A DNA stretch of 39,994 nucleotides from assembly GCF_022808695.1 (NCBI RefSeq), contig NZ_JAKZKW010000014.1:27679-67672 (forward strand), given 5' to 3'. Of the stretch, positions 26,072-34,752 are shown one piece after another. The translations under genes and the position numbers were made by a program. Origin of the DNA: Fundidesulfovibrio soli. Lineage in GTDB: Bacteria > Desulfobacterota > Desulfovibrionia > Desulfovibrionales > Desulfovibrionaceae. Every line of letters starts with the position of its first letter. The stretch's first letter is position 1. Below the pieces are notes generated by a model. That model saw nothing but the letters and a program-made list of their open reading frames with translations, was not told the origin of the DNA and did no database searches.

Positions 26072-26695
26072 ATGCCCTCGGATTTCGACGCCAAAGCCGC
26101 CACCTGGGACGAAGACCCGCGCAAGGCCGCCGTGGCCGCCGCCATCGCCCAGGCCATGGTCCAGGCTCTGCCTCTGGACCGCACCCTGACCCTGCTGGAC
26201 TACGGCGCGGGCACCGGGCTGGTCAGCCTGGCCCTGGCCCCTCTTGTGGGCGGCGTGACGGCGGCCGACGAATCCGAGGGCATGCTTTCGGTGCTGCGCG
26301 CCAAGATCGCGGCCACGGGCGCGGCCAACGTGCGCCCGCTGCGCTGGAGCGTCGGCCAGCCCCCGGCCGGGCTGCCCGCTTTCGACGTGATCACAGGCTC
26401 CATGGTGCTGCACCACGTGGCCGACGTGCCCGCGGCGGCCAGGGCCTTCCACGCCCTGCTCAAGCCCGGCGGGCGCATCGCCCTGGCGGACCTGGACCCC
26501 GACGGCGGGGAGTTCCATGGCTCGGCCATGCACGCCCACCACCCCGGGTTCGAGCGCGAGGCCCTCAAGGCCGTGTTCGAGCAGGCCGGGTTCTCATCCG
26601 TAGCCTTCCGTGAAGCCCACCGCATGACCAAGAAGACCGACAGCGGCGCTGAGCGCGAGTTCACCATCTTCCTGATGACCGGCGAGCGAGCCTAG
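26072..26695 (+). CDS. class I SAM-dependent methyltransferase
   Basis: A 207-residue methyltransferase. It starts DFDAKAATWDEDPRKAAVAAAI, like many small-molecule methyltransferases, then has motif I LLDYGAGTGLVSLALAP, the acidic ADESEGML after strand 2, FDVITGSMVLHHV and LKPGGRIALADLD. The substrate is unknown. AAGGAG lies ahead of the ATG, 17 bases after the NifX-like gene, so it is the third gene of the DUF134 operon. Confidence 0.85.
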   Translation: MPSDFDAKAATWDEDPRKAAVAAAIAQAMVQALPLDRTLTLLDYGAGTGLVSLALAPLVGGVTAADESEGMLSVLRAKIAATGAANVRPLRWSVGQPPAGLPAFDVITGSMVLHHVADVPAAARAFHALLKPGGRIALADLDPDGGEFHGSAMHAHHPGFEREALKAVFEQAGFSSVAFREAHRMTKKTDSGAEREFTIFLMTGERA

Positions 26696-26715
26696 CCGCC
26701 GAAACGCTTGACTTT

Positions 26716-26753
26716 ACCCGCGCGTCCCGTCCAACCTGAGCGGGCGCGCGGGT
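26716..26753. other. long GC-rich hairpin after the DUF134 operon
   Basis: Arms ACCCGCGCG-T-CCCG (26716-26729) and CGGG-CGCGCGGGT (26741-26753) pair over 13 bp with one bulged T. It is followed by GCCTAAAG and not a T tract. Position between operons suggests a transcription end or mRNA-stabilising structure. Confidence 0.45.
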
Positions 26754-26822
26754 GCCTAAAGCCGCAGACCACGTGGCCGATAAGCCCATGTGCCACACCA
26801 CTCGACCAAGCGGGTTCAACGC

Positions 26823-28478
26823 ATGCGCATCTGCCTGATCAACGGCCAGTTGGGGTCAAGCCTGAGGGACCTCGGGCACGAGGTGCTGGAGATTCTGCCC
26901 GCGCCCGGAGTGACGGACGTCCGCGCGGCGCTTGAACCATCAGGTTTCCGTCCCGATCTCCTGGTGCAGACCGAGGTGCTGGGCGCACGGGTCATTCTCG
27001 CGGGGTTGGAGCACCTGGACTGCCTCAAGGTCTTCTGGTCCATCGACTCCCACCTCAACGCCTTCTGGCACGCGCACTACGGCAGGCTCTTCGACGCCGT
27101 GGCCACCACGCAGCCCGACTGGGTCAGCCGACTCGGCGACCTTGGCCTGCCCCAGGTGTTCGCCCTGCCCTGGTTCGGCAGCGTTGCGCCGTTCAAGCCG
27201 TTCGCCTCGCGCGGGCACGACATGTCCTTCTGCGGGCGCATCGGCCCGAGCCGCCCGCTGCGCCGCCAGTTCGCCGACTTCCTGCGCCAGCGCTTCGCGG
27301 CCCGCGTTGAGGAGAACCTGCCCTACGAGCAGATGCTCGCCCTCTTCGGGGACACGCGCATCGTGCCCAACGAATCCATCGCCGGAGAGATCAACTTCAG
27401 GCTCTTTGAGGCCGCGTCCCACGGCAGCCTTGTGCTCAACCCGCGAAGCGCCGGCCTGGAGGAGTTGTTCGAGCCCGGGCGCGAGGTGGAGACCTACGCC
27501 AACGTGCTGGAGCTTGACGACAGGCTACGCCACTGGTTGGCCCGCCCGGCGGAGATGGAGCGCATGGGCCTTCAGGCCAGGGAGCGCGTGCTGGCCTGCC
27601 ACCTGCCCGCGCATCGCGCCCGGAAGCTGATGCGCCACGTGGAGGGCCTCGGGCGCACAGCCGCCCAGGGGCGCACGGCCGCGCTGATGTTCCACCTGAC
27701 CCTGCTCGACCTGCTGGAGGCGGAACGCCTTGATCTGTCGGCCCAGGCCGTGGCCGAAGGGCTCCTTGCCCTGCGGGACATGCCCGAGGCCGCCGTGGGG
27801 CTCATGCGCCTGCATTTTTATTTCGGAGACAAACCCGGGCTCTTGAGTCTGCTGGAGGGAATCCTGGCCGGGGAGCGCTTCGCCGGGGATCACGACGTGG
27901 ACGCCTCGGCCTCACTGGCCGCCCTGGCGCTGGACAGATGGGACATGGCCCGGCTGTTCTGGCACCGCCACCGCCGGGCCACGGGACAGCCGCCGGCCCT
28001 CCTTGAGGACCCGGCCGGGCTGGCACGCTCCTGGGCAGCCGCCTGGGCTCGCACCGGGCGGGAGATCCGCCTGGGCATGGTCTACGACAGCTCGCGCCAC
28101 GCGCCCCAATCCGCCTTCGAGGCCCTGATGCTCGCCCACACCCTCGCCCCCAAGGACCTGGGCCTGGTGCGCGCCGTGGATTCGCTCCTGAGCGGCTATT
28201 CCGGCGTGGAGGAGGCTCGCCTGGCCCTGCTCTCGGAGCTCTCCCTGCACGACAGAAACAACTGGCGCCTGGGCCTGCGCCTGGGCCTGGTCAACCTGCG
28301 CGCGTTCCGCTTCCAGGAAGGGCTGGAGGAGCTTCAGGTCGCCAGGGAATGCGCCAGGCAATCGGCCGGCGATGCCGGAGTGGCGCGCTTCCTGGCCGCG
28401 CTTTCGCGCGAGGATCCCACAGGGGCCGTCCAGGCGGCGCTGGCCGCCCCGCCCGGAACCACAGTGCTCAACGGTTGA
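26823..28478 (+). CDS. CgeB-type GT-B glycosyltransferase with C-terminal helical repeat region
   Basis: A 551-residue cytoplasmic protein. Residues 1-280 resemble the CgeB-like glycosyltransferase family: VFWSIDSHLNAF (70-81), DMSFCGRI (133-140), then EINFRLFEAASHG (189-201) and GLEELFEPGREVETY (211-225), the sugar-nucleotide-binding half. Residues about 290-550 are predicted helical and TPR-like, rich in Leu/Ala. It shares VDSH/IDSH and NFR-FEA motifs with the 30219-31295 protein, so the two are paralogues. ATG 26823 starts the Rossmann strand MRICLING; a GTG at 26790 is possible. No strong SD. It likely adds a sugar to a surface polymer or glycoprotein. It overlaps the convergent GT2 gene by 11 bases. 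Confidence 0.8.
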   Translation: MRICLINGQLGSSLRDLGHEVLEILPAPGVTDVRAALEPSGFRPDLLVQTEVLGARVILAGLEHLDCLKVFWSIDSHLNAFWHAHYGRLFDAVATTQPDWVSRLGDLGLPQVFALPWFGSVAPFKPFASRGHDMSFCGRIGPSRPLRRQFADFLRQRFAARVEENLPYEQMLALFGDTRIVPNESIAGEINFRLFEAASHGSLVLNPRSAGLEELFEPGREVETYANVLELDDRLRHWLARPAEMERMGLQARERVLACHLPAHRARKLMRHVEGLGRTAAQGRTAALMFHLTLLDLLEAERLDLSAQAVAEGLLALRDMPEAAVGLMRLHFYFGDKPGLLSLLEGILAGERFAGDHDVDASASLAALALDRWDMARLFWHRHRRATGQPPALLEDPAGLARSWAAAWARTGREIRLGMVYDSSRHAPQSAFEALMLAHTLAPKDLGLVRAVDSLLSGYSGVEEARLALLSELSLHDRNNWRLGLRLGLVNLRAFRFQEGLEELQVARECARQSAGDAGVARFLAALSREDPTGAVQAALAAPPGTTVLNG

Positions 28479-30078
28479 GGCTTAGGCTGTCCAGCCTGGA
28501 CATCGCGCCCAACATCCCCTGATACTTGTAGAAAAACTTCACGTCATTGCCGTTGACGTTGCTCTGGCGGTCGTAGTCGAAACCGGCGCGCAGCGACACG
28601 CCGGAGCTTTGCTTGTGCACGCAGGTCACGGTGCCGCAGTAAGCCACGGAGTAGCCCTTGAGGCAGAACTGCAGGTCGTGGTCGGTGTCGTCCACCTGGG
28701 AAGGCGAGTAGCGGATGTCGAACCAGGGGACCTCCTTCAGGGCGGAGACGCGCATCATGTGCTGGCAGCCCATCACCACCCGCGTCGGGCGGATCACGTC
28801 GTAGAGGCCGGTATCGAAGGTCACGCCCGGAGTGGGATAGCCCACGCGCACCATATTCGTGTTTGCCACGGTCACGTACCGGTAGAGGTACTGAATCATC
28901 CGGTACTCGCCGGGGAACACCACCTTGCAGCCCACGTTGGCCACGCTGGGGTCCGACTCGGCCACGGTCAGGAAGTGGGCCAGCCAGTCGGGCTGGAGCT
29001 CCACGTCGTCGTCCAGAAAGGCCACGTAGTCCGACTCCCAGGTGGCGGGCTGGCTGATGAGCCAGTTCCTGGCCGCCGGGGCGCCGATATTTACGGGCAG
29101 GGTGATGATCTCCACCTCGTTGTTCGGGAAGAGCTCCGTCGCCCTGGCGGCCGACGCGGCGCTGTCGTCGGTGCAGCCGTTGAGCAGTATCTTGATCTTC
29201 GCGGCCCCGATGTCGCAGGCCGCCAGGCTTTCCAGGGTCTCCGCCAGGGAGCGGGCCTTGTTGTAGCAGTACAGATAGATGCAGACTTTCTTCTCGCCCA
29301 CCAGCCGGTGCGAGGGCCGGAAGGGCTCGCGCAGTTCGCGCAGGCGCAGCTCCACCGGGTATTGCAAGGGGTCCAGCGCCAGCGAACGTTCATACAGCTC
29401 CAGGCACCTGCCCATGTCTCCGGCCTTGCGGAAAAGTTCCGCCGCGAGATTCAGGGTCACCGGGTCCTCCCGCTCCACGTAGGTCTCCTGCCACAGGCTC
29501 ATGGCCCGCTCCACGGCCCCCAGCCCGGCGTAGTGCTGGAACAGGCGCAGGTTCCACACCGGCAGCATGGCCTTGGGGCACTTGAAGGCCGCCAGTTGCG
29601 GGTCCGGCAGGCGGCCCTGGAAATAGTCCAGGTTCAGCAGCAGTTCCGCGGCCAGCACGTACATCGGGTTCTGCTTGAGCATCTTGACCGCAATGTCGCG
29701 GATTTCATCGCCCTGGAGGCCGAAATGGGCTCCCCGCAGTTCCTCCAGCGCTTCGGGTTCGGAGTTGGTGGCCCTGCTGATATCCAGCGTCACCTGGGCC
29801 TGGCGCATCCCGAACGCCGCCTGGACAGCCAGCACGTCCTCGTCCAGCGGGGCCAGGCAGCCGGACCACTTGTGGGCATGCCCCGCCAGGCTTCGGACGT
29901 ATTCGGCCCCCCTGGCAGCCGGATCGGCCAGGATGCGGCTGTGGAAGGCCACGGCCATCTCTTTGCTGTTCTGAAAATTATTGATGAAGTTCAGATAATA
30001 ATCGCAGGCACCTTCCGTGCTCAGGGCGGCGAGCTCAATATCCGTGCGGTTGGCCTTGTTTCTGTTCGTCTCGGGCAT
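28468..30078 (-). CDS. TPR-containing family 2 glycosyltransferase
   Basis: A 536-residue protein. The N-terminal half (about 20-250) is helical with TPR-like units such as NLAAELFRKAGDMGRCLELYE followed by RSLALDP. The GT2 domain (about 263-510) starts KVCIYLYCYNKARSLAETL and has LLNGCTDDS, the nucleotide-sugar DxD as LDDDVE (356-358) and a late HKQSSG. No membrane helix is present, so it acts in the cytoplasm. Such TPR-GT2 fusions occur in protein and flagellin glycosylation loci; the acceptor here is unknown. AGGAGG precedes ATG 30078. It is alone on the minus strand within the glycan cluster, divergent from the next gene. Confidence 0.85.
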   Translation of the reverse strand: MPETNRNKANRTDIELAALSTEGACDYYLNFINNFQNSKEMAVAFHSRILADPAARGAEYVRSLAGHAHKWSGCLAPLDEDVLAVQAAFGMRQAQVTLDISRATNSEPEALEELRGAHFGLQGDEIRDIAVKMLKQNPMYVLAAELLLNLDYFQGRLPDPQLAAFKCPKAMLPVWNLRLFQHYAGLGAVERAMSLWQETYVEREDPVTLNLAAELFRKAGDMGRCLELYERSLALDPLQYPVELRLRELREPFRPSHRLVGEKKVCIYLYCYNKARSLAETLESLAACDIGAAKIKILLNGCTDDSAASAARATELFPNNEVEIITLPVNIGAPAARNWLISQPATWESDYVAFLDDDVELQPDWLAHFLTVAESDPSVANVGCKVVFPGEYRMIQYLYRYVTVANTNMVRVGYPTPGVTFDTGLYDVIRPTRVVMGCQHMMRVSALKEVPWFDIRYSPSQVDDTDHDLQFCLKGYSVAYCGTVTCVHKQSSGVSLRAGFDYDRQSNVNGNDVKFFYKYQGMLGAMSRLDSLSLNR

Positions 30079-30183
30079 GAGCCGGATTCCTCCTGGATGG
30101 ACGTGAGCCGGACGGGGCGGCCCCGGGCTGGCGGGGCCCGCTCCCACGCAAAGCAAGTATCGGGCCATTACCTGCCGACACGT

Positions 30184-30213
30184 TTGACATTCTTTACGCC
30201 GCGCGGCTAGTGT
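30184..30213 (+). promoter_or_regulatory. sigma-70-like promoter candidate for the 30219 gene
   Basis: TTGACA (30184-30189), 18 bases and TAGTGT (30208-30213). The -35 is perfect, the -10 weak. The ATG follows after only 5 bases and has no SD, so the transcript may be leaderless. Confidence 0.33.
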
Positions 30214-30218
30214 TCGGC

Positions 30219-31295
30219 ATGAAACGCGTGCTCTGGCTGGGCAACCCCCTCTTCGGCAACATCGTCAACCGCCTGCCCGAACCACGCGGATTCCAGGTGC
30301 GGGTGGAGACGTTCCACAAGCCGCGCATCCTCACCTGGGAGGACATCACCGCCTTGGCCGGGTTCGAGCCTGACGTGCTTGTCTTCGGGGACAACAGCTC
30401 CCCGCCCTCGTTGCTGGGGCTGGAGTCCTACCCGTGCCTGACGGTGTTCGCCTGCGTGGATTCCCACGTGCACTCATGGTACCCGCTCTACGCCCAGGCC
30501 TTCGACCTCTGCACGGTGAACCTGCGCGACCACCTGCCCCAATTCCTCGGCCCCAGGCTGGACGAGGGCCGGGTTCTCTGGTCCCCGCCCTTTGCCTGGG
30601 ACGAGGACGTGTTCATCCCCGCCGAAAAGTCTCTGGACATGATCTTCGTGGGCAAGGACGACCCCCTGCTCACGCCCGGCCGCAGCGCCATGCTGGCCGA
30701 ACTGCGGCGGCGTTTTCCCGGCTTCCGCTGCACAACCGGCAACTACCGCGCCATGTTCCCCACGGCCAGGTTGGTGTTCAACTACTCCGACCTGGGGGAC
30801 ATGAACTTCCGCATCTTCGAGGCCCTGGCCTGCCGCGGCTGCCTGGTCACGCCGCGCATCGGCCACGGCCTGGAGGAGATGTTCGCCGACGGCGAGGAGC
30901 TGTTCCTCTACGATCCCGGCGACCTCGAGGGCCTGTGCGCCTTGGTCGCGCGGCTGCTGGCCGACGAGCCCCTGCGTGAGCGCGTGGCCGCAGCCGGGCA
31001 GGCCAAGGTGGACGCCCTGCACCGCGCCCGCAACCGGGCTGCGGTCTTCGCCGCATGGCTGGCGGGCCAGCCCGCCGCGGAGCTGCTCGAACGCCGCAAA
31101 AGGGAGGCCCGGGCCATCCACGCCCAGGTGCTCAAACCGCTCTACCTGCATTGGAGTCAGGCCCTGGCCGACACGCCCCTTGCCCAGGTCTACCTGGACG
31201 CGGCCCGCAGAGGGCTTGGGCTGGGCGCTGCCCAAACGGGGCTTGGGCCGGATGCGGCCAGCGCCTGCCCCCGCGAGGGGGTGGGAGGCCCGTAA
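30219..31295 (+). CDS. CgeB-type GT-B glycosyltransferase
   Basis: A 358-residue protein related to the first half of the 26823-28478 product. Shared landmarks are CVDSHVHSWYPLYAQAFD (79-96), MIFVGKD (141-147), NFRIFEALACRG (196-207) and GLEEMFADGEELFLYD (217-232). The N-terminus MKRVLWLGNPLFGN is the first Rossmann strand. The C-terminal 100 residues are helical and end in a Gly/Ala-rich tail. Substrates are unknown. ATG 30219 is preferred; a GTG nine bases earlier is in frame. No SD is seen and a TTGACA element lies close upstream. Confidence 0.78.
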   Translation: MKRVLWLGNPLFGNIVNRLPEPRGFQVRVETFHKPRILTWEDITALAGFEPDVLVFGDNSSPPSLLGLESYPCLTVFACVDSHVHSWYPLYAQAFDLCTVNLRDHLPQFLGPRLDEGRVLWSPPFAWDEDVFIPAEKSLDMIFVGKDDPLLTPGRSAMLAELRRRFPGFRCTTGNYRAMFPTARLVFNYSDLGDMNFRIFEALACRGCLVTPRIGHGLEEMFADGEELFLYDPGDLEGLCALVARLLADEPLRERVAAAGQAKVDALHRARNRAAVFAAWLAGQPAAELLERRKREARAIHAQVLKPLYLHWSQALADTPLAQVYLDAARRGLGLGAAQTGLGPDAASACPREGVGGP

Positions 31296-31343
31296 AGCCT
31301 GAATCGGCCCGGCAATTGCATATTACCGGCTAATCGGCGCATG

Positions 31344-31365
31344 ACGCCGGAGGCGTTGGATTTTT
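31344..31365 (+). terminator. weak terminator-like hairpin
   Basis: A 5-bp stem ACGCC-GGA-GGCGT (31344-31356) is followed by TGGATTTTT. It is short, so efficiency is doubtful. It separates the 30219 glycosyltransferase gene from the 31401 gene. Confidence 0.3.
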
Positions 31366-31400
31366 GACGACCACGTAGCCGCAAGCACAGGAATATGCCC

Positions 31401-32603
31401 ATGTCCGAAACCGCCGCCCTGGAACGCCTGGCGCAACTGGTAGCCGATACACCCAAGGAGCGAGGCAACGTCGTCTTCGTTGGCCGCGCCAAGGGCCTGT
31501 TCATCGACAACGTGAAGTACGCCTTCCTGCACGCCCACAGGCACGCCCCCCAGCTGCACAGCACCTTCATGACCCTCAACCGCCCGGAGGCCCGAGAACT
31601 CCAGGCCAACGGGCTGCCCGCCTTCTGCTTCGAGGATCCCGACGGCCCGGCCCGCCTGGCCAGGGCGTCCATCGTCGTATCGGACGACTTCTGGTGGAAG
31701 ACGCGGACCCCCGCCGGGGCCTTCGCCCGGGGCGCTTTCCTGGTGCAGCTCTGGCACGGCATCCCGCTGAAGGCCATCGGCTTCCCTGAGATCGAATCCT
31801 CCGTGAACATGAACCCGGACAAGGCCCGCGAGCTGGCCGAAGCCTACTCGGGCTACGACGCCGTGCTCTCCACCTCGCCGTTCTTCACGGAAAAAGCCTT
31901 CGCCAGGGCCTTCCGCGCGAGCGCCTTCTGGGAGCTGGGCTACCCCCGCAACGACGCCCTGCTGCGCGACCCGGACAAGCTGGACATGATCAACGTGGAC
32001 GCGGCCCTGTACAGCGAACTCAAGCGCGCCAAGAAAAACGGCGCGCGCGTGGCCTTCTACATGCCCACCTTCCGCGACGTGGGCGGCAACGCCGTCAGCG
32101 ACAGAGCGCTGGACCTGCGCCAGCTCTCCGTCTTCGCCCAGGAGCGCAACATCATCCTGGTGTGCAAGTTCCACCCCTACGAGGACATCAAAGCCGGCAG
32201 CAACGTGCCCAGCCTGCGCTTCTGCAGCTCACGGTCCGACCCCTATCCGCTGCTGCGCCTGGCGGACCTGCTGATCACGGACTACTCCTCCATCTATTTC
32301 GACTTCCTGCTCACGGGCAAGCCCGTGCTGTTCTTCCCCTACGACCTGGAAGCCTACGTGACCAGGAGCCGCGAACTGATCTTCGATTACGAGGCCTTCA
32401 CCCCCGGCCCCAAAGTCCGCGACACCCCCTCGCTGCTGGCGGCCATGGAGGCCCTGCTCTCCGGGCGGGACGCCCACGCCGCCGAGCGCGCCAAGCTGGC
32501 CGAGCTGGCCTTCAGCCACCGCGACGCGAACGCCGGGGCCAGGCTATGCGAGGCCCTGACCGCGCTTTCCCGCGAACTCGCGGGGAAGGAAGTGAAAGCA
32601 TGA
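31401..32603 (+). CDS. CDP-glycerol glycerophosphotransferase-family protein
   Basis: A 400-residue protein of the TagB/TagF family (Glyphos_transf), which transfers polyol-phosphate from a CDP-polyol to a membrane acceptor. Key features are VQLWHGIPLKAIGF (His119), ELGYPRNDALL, YMPTFRD, KFHPYE (His258) and ADLLITDYSSIYFDFLLTGK with KPVLFFPYDLEAY; the two His and the DYSS region form the active site. In Gram-positive bacteria these build teichoic acids; in Gram-negatives they occur in capsule and glycan loci. AGGA at 31389-31392 gives better spacing for ATG 31401 than for ATG 31395. A LicC-like nucleotidyltransferase lies next and may make its CDP donor. Confidence 0.88.
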   Translation: MSETAALERLAQLVADTPKERGNVVFVGRAKGLFIDNVKYAFLHAHRHAPQLHSTFMTLNRPEARELQANGLPAFCFEDPDGPARLARASIVVSDDFWWKTRTPAGAFARGAFLVQLWHGIPLKAIGFPEIESSVNMNPDKARELAEAYSGYDAVLSTSPFFTEKAFARAFRASAFWELGYPRNDALLRDPDKLDMINVDAALYSELKRAKKNGARVAFYMPTFRDVGGNAVSDRALDLRQLSVFAQERNIILVCKFHPYEDIKAGSNVPSLRFCSSRSDPYPLLRLADLLITDYSSIYFDFLLTGKPVLFFPYDLEAYVTRSRELIFDYEAFTPGPKVRDTPSLLAAMEALLSGRDAHAAERAKLAELAFSHRDANAGARLCEALTALSRELAGKEVKA

Positions 32604-32617
32604 AGGAGTTGGGGGTT

Positions 32618-32652
32618 TCCGGCGGCCAAAGGGCTGCGCCCTTTGGAATCCC
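32618..32652 (-). repeat. dispersed hairpin repeat, copy 1
   Basis: This 35-base sequence starts TCCGGCGGCC and contains the hairpin CCAAAGGG-CTGCG-CCCTTTGG, ending GGAATCCC. A second copy in inverted orientation lies at 39926-39960, with one mismatch. It sits in the non-coding gap between 32603 and 32750. A frame of 44 codons crosses it but is not credible. Confidence 0.8.
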
Positions 32653-32749
32653 CCATTATTGCAGAGTGCTTCCGTTTCTCCAGCCGTTCTCCTTGAACCG
32701 GAGCGGCGGCGTGGAACCAATTTTCCAACCATAAACTCGCGAGGCAACT

Positions 32750-33430
32750 ATGAAAGCGGTCATTCTCGCAGCGGGCGTCGGCAGCAGGCTGGGCAGGCCC
32801 TTCCCCAAGGCGCTCTCCGAACTGCCCACGGGCGAGACCATCATGGGCAGGCAGATCCGCATCCTGCGCGAGCAGGGCCTGCGGGAGATCATCGTGGTGG
32901 TCGGCTTCAAGATGGCCATCCTCATGGAATACTTCCCCAGCGTCCTCTTCAAGTACAACCCCGAGTTCTACCTGACCAACACCTCCAAGAGCCTGCTCTG
33001 CGCCCTGGAGCACATCGAGCGCGAGGACACCCTCTGGTTGAACGGCGACGTGGTCTTCGACGACCAGATCATCGCGGACATCATGGCCCGGGGCGGCAAC
33101 GTGGTGGCCGTGGACCGCAAGAAGTGCGGCGACGAGGAGGTGAAATACCGCACCGACGAGCGCGGGCGCATCGTGGAGATCTCCAAGACCGTGGCCGAGC
33201 CCCTGGGCGAGGCCGTGGGCATCAACACCATCGGCGCGCACCACCTGGAGGTGTTCCGGCAGGCCCTGCGCGAGTGCGGCGACAAGGACTACTTCGAGCG
33301 CGGCATGGAGCTGGTGATCGAGCGCGGAGTGACATTCGTGCCCATGGACGTCTCCGAATACCGCTGCATCGAGGTGGACTTCGACGAGGACCTCAAAAAC
33401 GCCCGCAGCATGTTCGCCCCCAAGGGCTGA
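32750..33430 (+). CDS. LicC-like sugar/polyol-phosphate nucleotidyltransferase
   Basis: A 226-residue nucleotidyltransferase. The nucleotide-binding signature is MKAVILAAGVGSRLG with FPKAL (18-22) supplying the Lys. LWLNGDVVFDD (96-105) carries the metal Asp, and the C-terminal IEVDFDEDLKNAR matches the ExD-xEDL end of the LicC-type (phosphocholine cytidylyltransferase) branch. The activated compound is unknown; phosphocholine, phosphoglycerol and sugar-1-phosphate are all possible. GAGG lies ahead of the ATG. Beside the CDP-glycerol-type transferase, a CDP-polyol or CDP-alcohol donor is the natural guess, but that is inference. Confidence 0.82.
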   Translation: MKAVILAAGVGSRLGRPFPKALSELPTGETIMGRQIRILREQGLREIIVVVGFKMAILMEYFPSVLFKYNPEFYLTNTSKSLLCALEHIEREDTLWLNGDVVFDDQIIADIMARGGNVVAVDRKKCGDEEVKYRTDERGRIVEISKTVAEPLGEAVGINTIGAHHLEVFRQALRECGDKDYFERGMELVIERGVTFVPMDVSEYRCIEVDFDEDLKNARSMFAPKG

Positions 33431-33489
33431 TGCGGGAAGCCCGCGCGTCAGGCAAGGCCGGTACGTGCCAGGCCAGGCCGGACGCGCAC

Positions 33490-33505
33490 TGGCATGTTAT
33501 TTGTA
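33490..33505 (+). promoter_or_regulatory. possible degenerate sigma-54 promoter
   Basis: TGGCATGTTATTTGTA keeps GG at -24 but has GT instead of GC at -12. It lies in an unusually AT-rich gap (33431-33602) ahead of the TTG-started gene at 33603. Weak on its own. Confidence 0.2.
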
Positions 33506-33602
33506 TCACAAGAATTCGATACCGTTTGTCCAGTAAACAGGCACGGGCCGGGGCGCACAGGGAGCGCAGCAGGCCCGCCGAGGGAAAAGCACCGAGGTTA
33601 CT

Positions 33603-34709
33603 TTGAAATCCATCGCCTTCATACCCACCTACGACTACTTTTCCCACAAACTGTTCGTGGACATGGCCCGCCAATGGACCGACGTGGCCTGTCATTATCT
33701 GGTCATCCGGGATACGAGCATCCACACCTCCTGGGACTACCCCCCGGGCGAGTACCCCAGCGCCTCGCTCTACACCGCGAGCACCGTCTACACCGGCGTG
33801 GAGGCCACCGAGGCCCTCTTCTTCGAGCTGGACCGCTACCTGGCCACCGTGCGCCCCGACATCCTGATCTCGCCCTCCGACGCCCTGGACGTGCACGTCA
33901 TCGCCGTCGCCGCGGCCAAGAAGTACGGCATCAAGCTGCTCACTGTGCAGCCCGCCTTCCTGAACCTGCACGAGGGCTTCCCAGGGGAGCGGCCCAAGAT
34001 TTACGGGGCCGAGTCCTGCGACGTGCTGGCGGTCTGGAGCGAGTTCTGGGCCGACATCTGCCGCCGCAACGGCTCCAAGGCCGCGATGCGCGTGGTGGGC
34101 TGCTACGATTTCGACCGGATGCGCGCGGTCATGGAGCGCAGGCAGGAGCTTGCCGCCAGGCTTCGCGAGCGCGCCGGCATGGGCCCGGATGCCCTCGTGG
34201 TCTCCATATTCCTGCCCCACGACGAGGAGACCGGGCTCAGGTTCGCGCAACTCATCCAGAAGACCGTGCGGGGCAACCCCGGCGCCGTGTTCGCGGTGAA
34301 GCCGCACCCGCGCCACAAGTCCTGGGACATGGCCGGGCTGTTGCGCCACCCCAACGCCAAGCTCTCCCTGCCGGGCGAATCCGATGAGGAGATACTGGCC
34401 GCATCGGACGCCACAATTTCCGTAATGTCCTACACCTCGCTCAAGGCCATGATGGTCGGGCTGCCCGCGCTCATCCTGCGCGACCCGCCCATCGACCACC
34501 CCTTTTTCGACGCCAGCCCCGCCGTCATGCTGGGCTGGGGCGACGACTTCGACCAGGCCCTCGCGCGCGCCCTGGCCCCCGGCTTCAAGGCCATGGGCCG
34601 CAAGCGCCTGCAACGCTACCTGACCGCCATGATCGGCCACACCGAGCCGGGCTATCTGGCGCGCCTCAAGGCCGTGGCCGAGGAATTCACCGGCGGGGCC
34701 GCCTCCTGA
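33603..34709 (+). CDS. GT-B-like surface polysaccharide protein, unclassified
   Basis: A 368-residue protein. It looks like a two-domain GT-B or UDP-sugar-epimerase-like fold: SIAFIPTYDYF at the start, ILISPSDALDVHVIAVAAAK (87-106) in the first domain, then VVSIFLPHDEETG, FAVKPHPRHKSW (230-241) and ISVMSYTSLKAMMVGLPALI (272-291) in the second. KPHPRH and the SYTSL-(x)n-GLP stretch parallel those of CDP-glycerol and capsule transferases. The start codon appears to be TTG, 5 bases after GAGG (33594-33597), since no nearby ATG gives an N-terminus for the first strand. Function within the glycan pathway is uncertain. Confidence 0.72.
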   Translation: MKSIAFIPTYDYFSHKLFVDMARQWTDVACHYLVIRDTSIHTSWDYPPGEYPSASLYTASTVYTGVEATEALFFELDRYLATVRPDILISPSDALDVHVIAVAAAKKYGIKLLTVQPAFLNLHEGFPGERPKIYGAESCDVLAVWSEFWADICRRNGSKAAMRVVGCYDFDRMRAVMERRQELAARLRERAGMGPDALVVSIFLPHDEETGLRFAQLIQKTVRGNPGAVFAVKPHPRHKSWDMAGLLRHPNAKLSLPGESDEEILAASDATISVMSYTSLKAMMVGLPALILRDPPIDHPFFDASPAVMLGWGDDFDQALARALAPGFKAMGRKRLQRYLTAMIGHTEPGYLARLKAVAEEFTGGAAS

Positions 34710-34752
34710 AGGCTGCCGCCGAACACCACGCAACAGACCAGGATTGGCATGT

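Noticed and set aside
26702-26740. TTGACT upstream of the first glycosyltransferase as a promoter
   Set aside because: No acceptable -10 at 16-18 bases, and the element runs into the long hairpin at 26716-26753.
32600-32734. 44-codon frame overlapping the end of the CDP-glycerol transferase gene
   Set aside because: It runs through the dispersed hairpin repeat and has no coding character.
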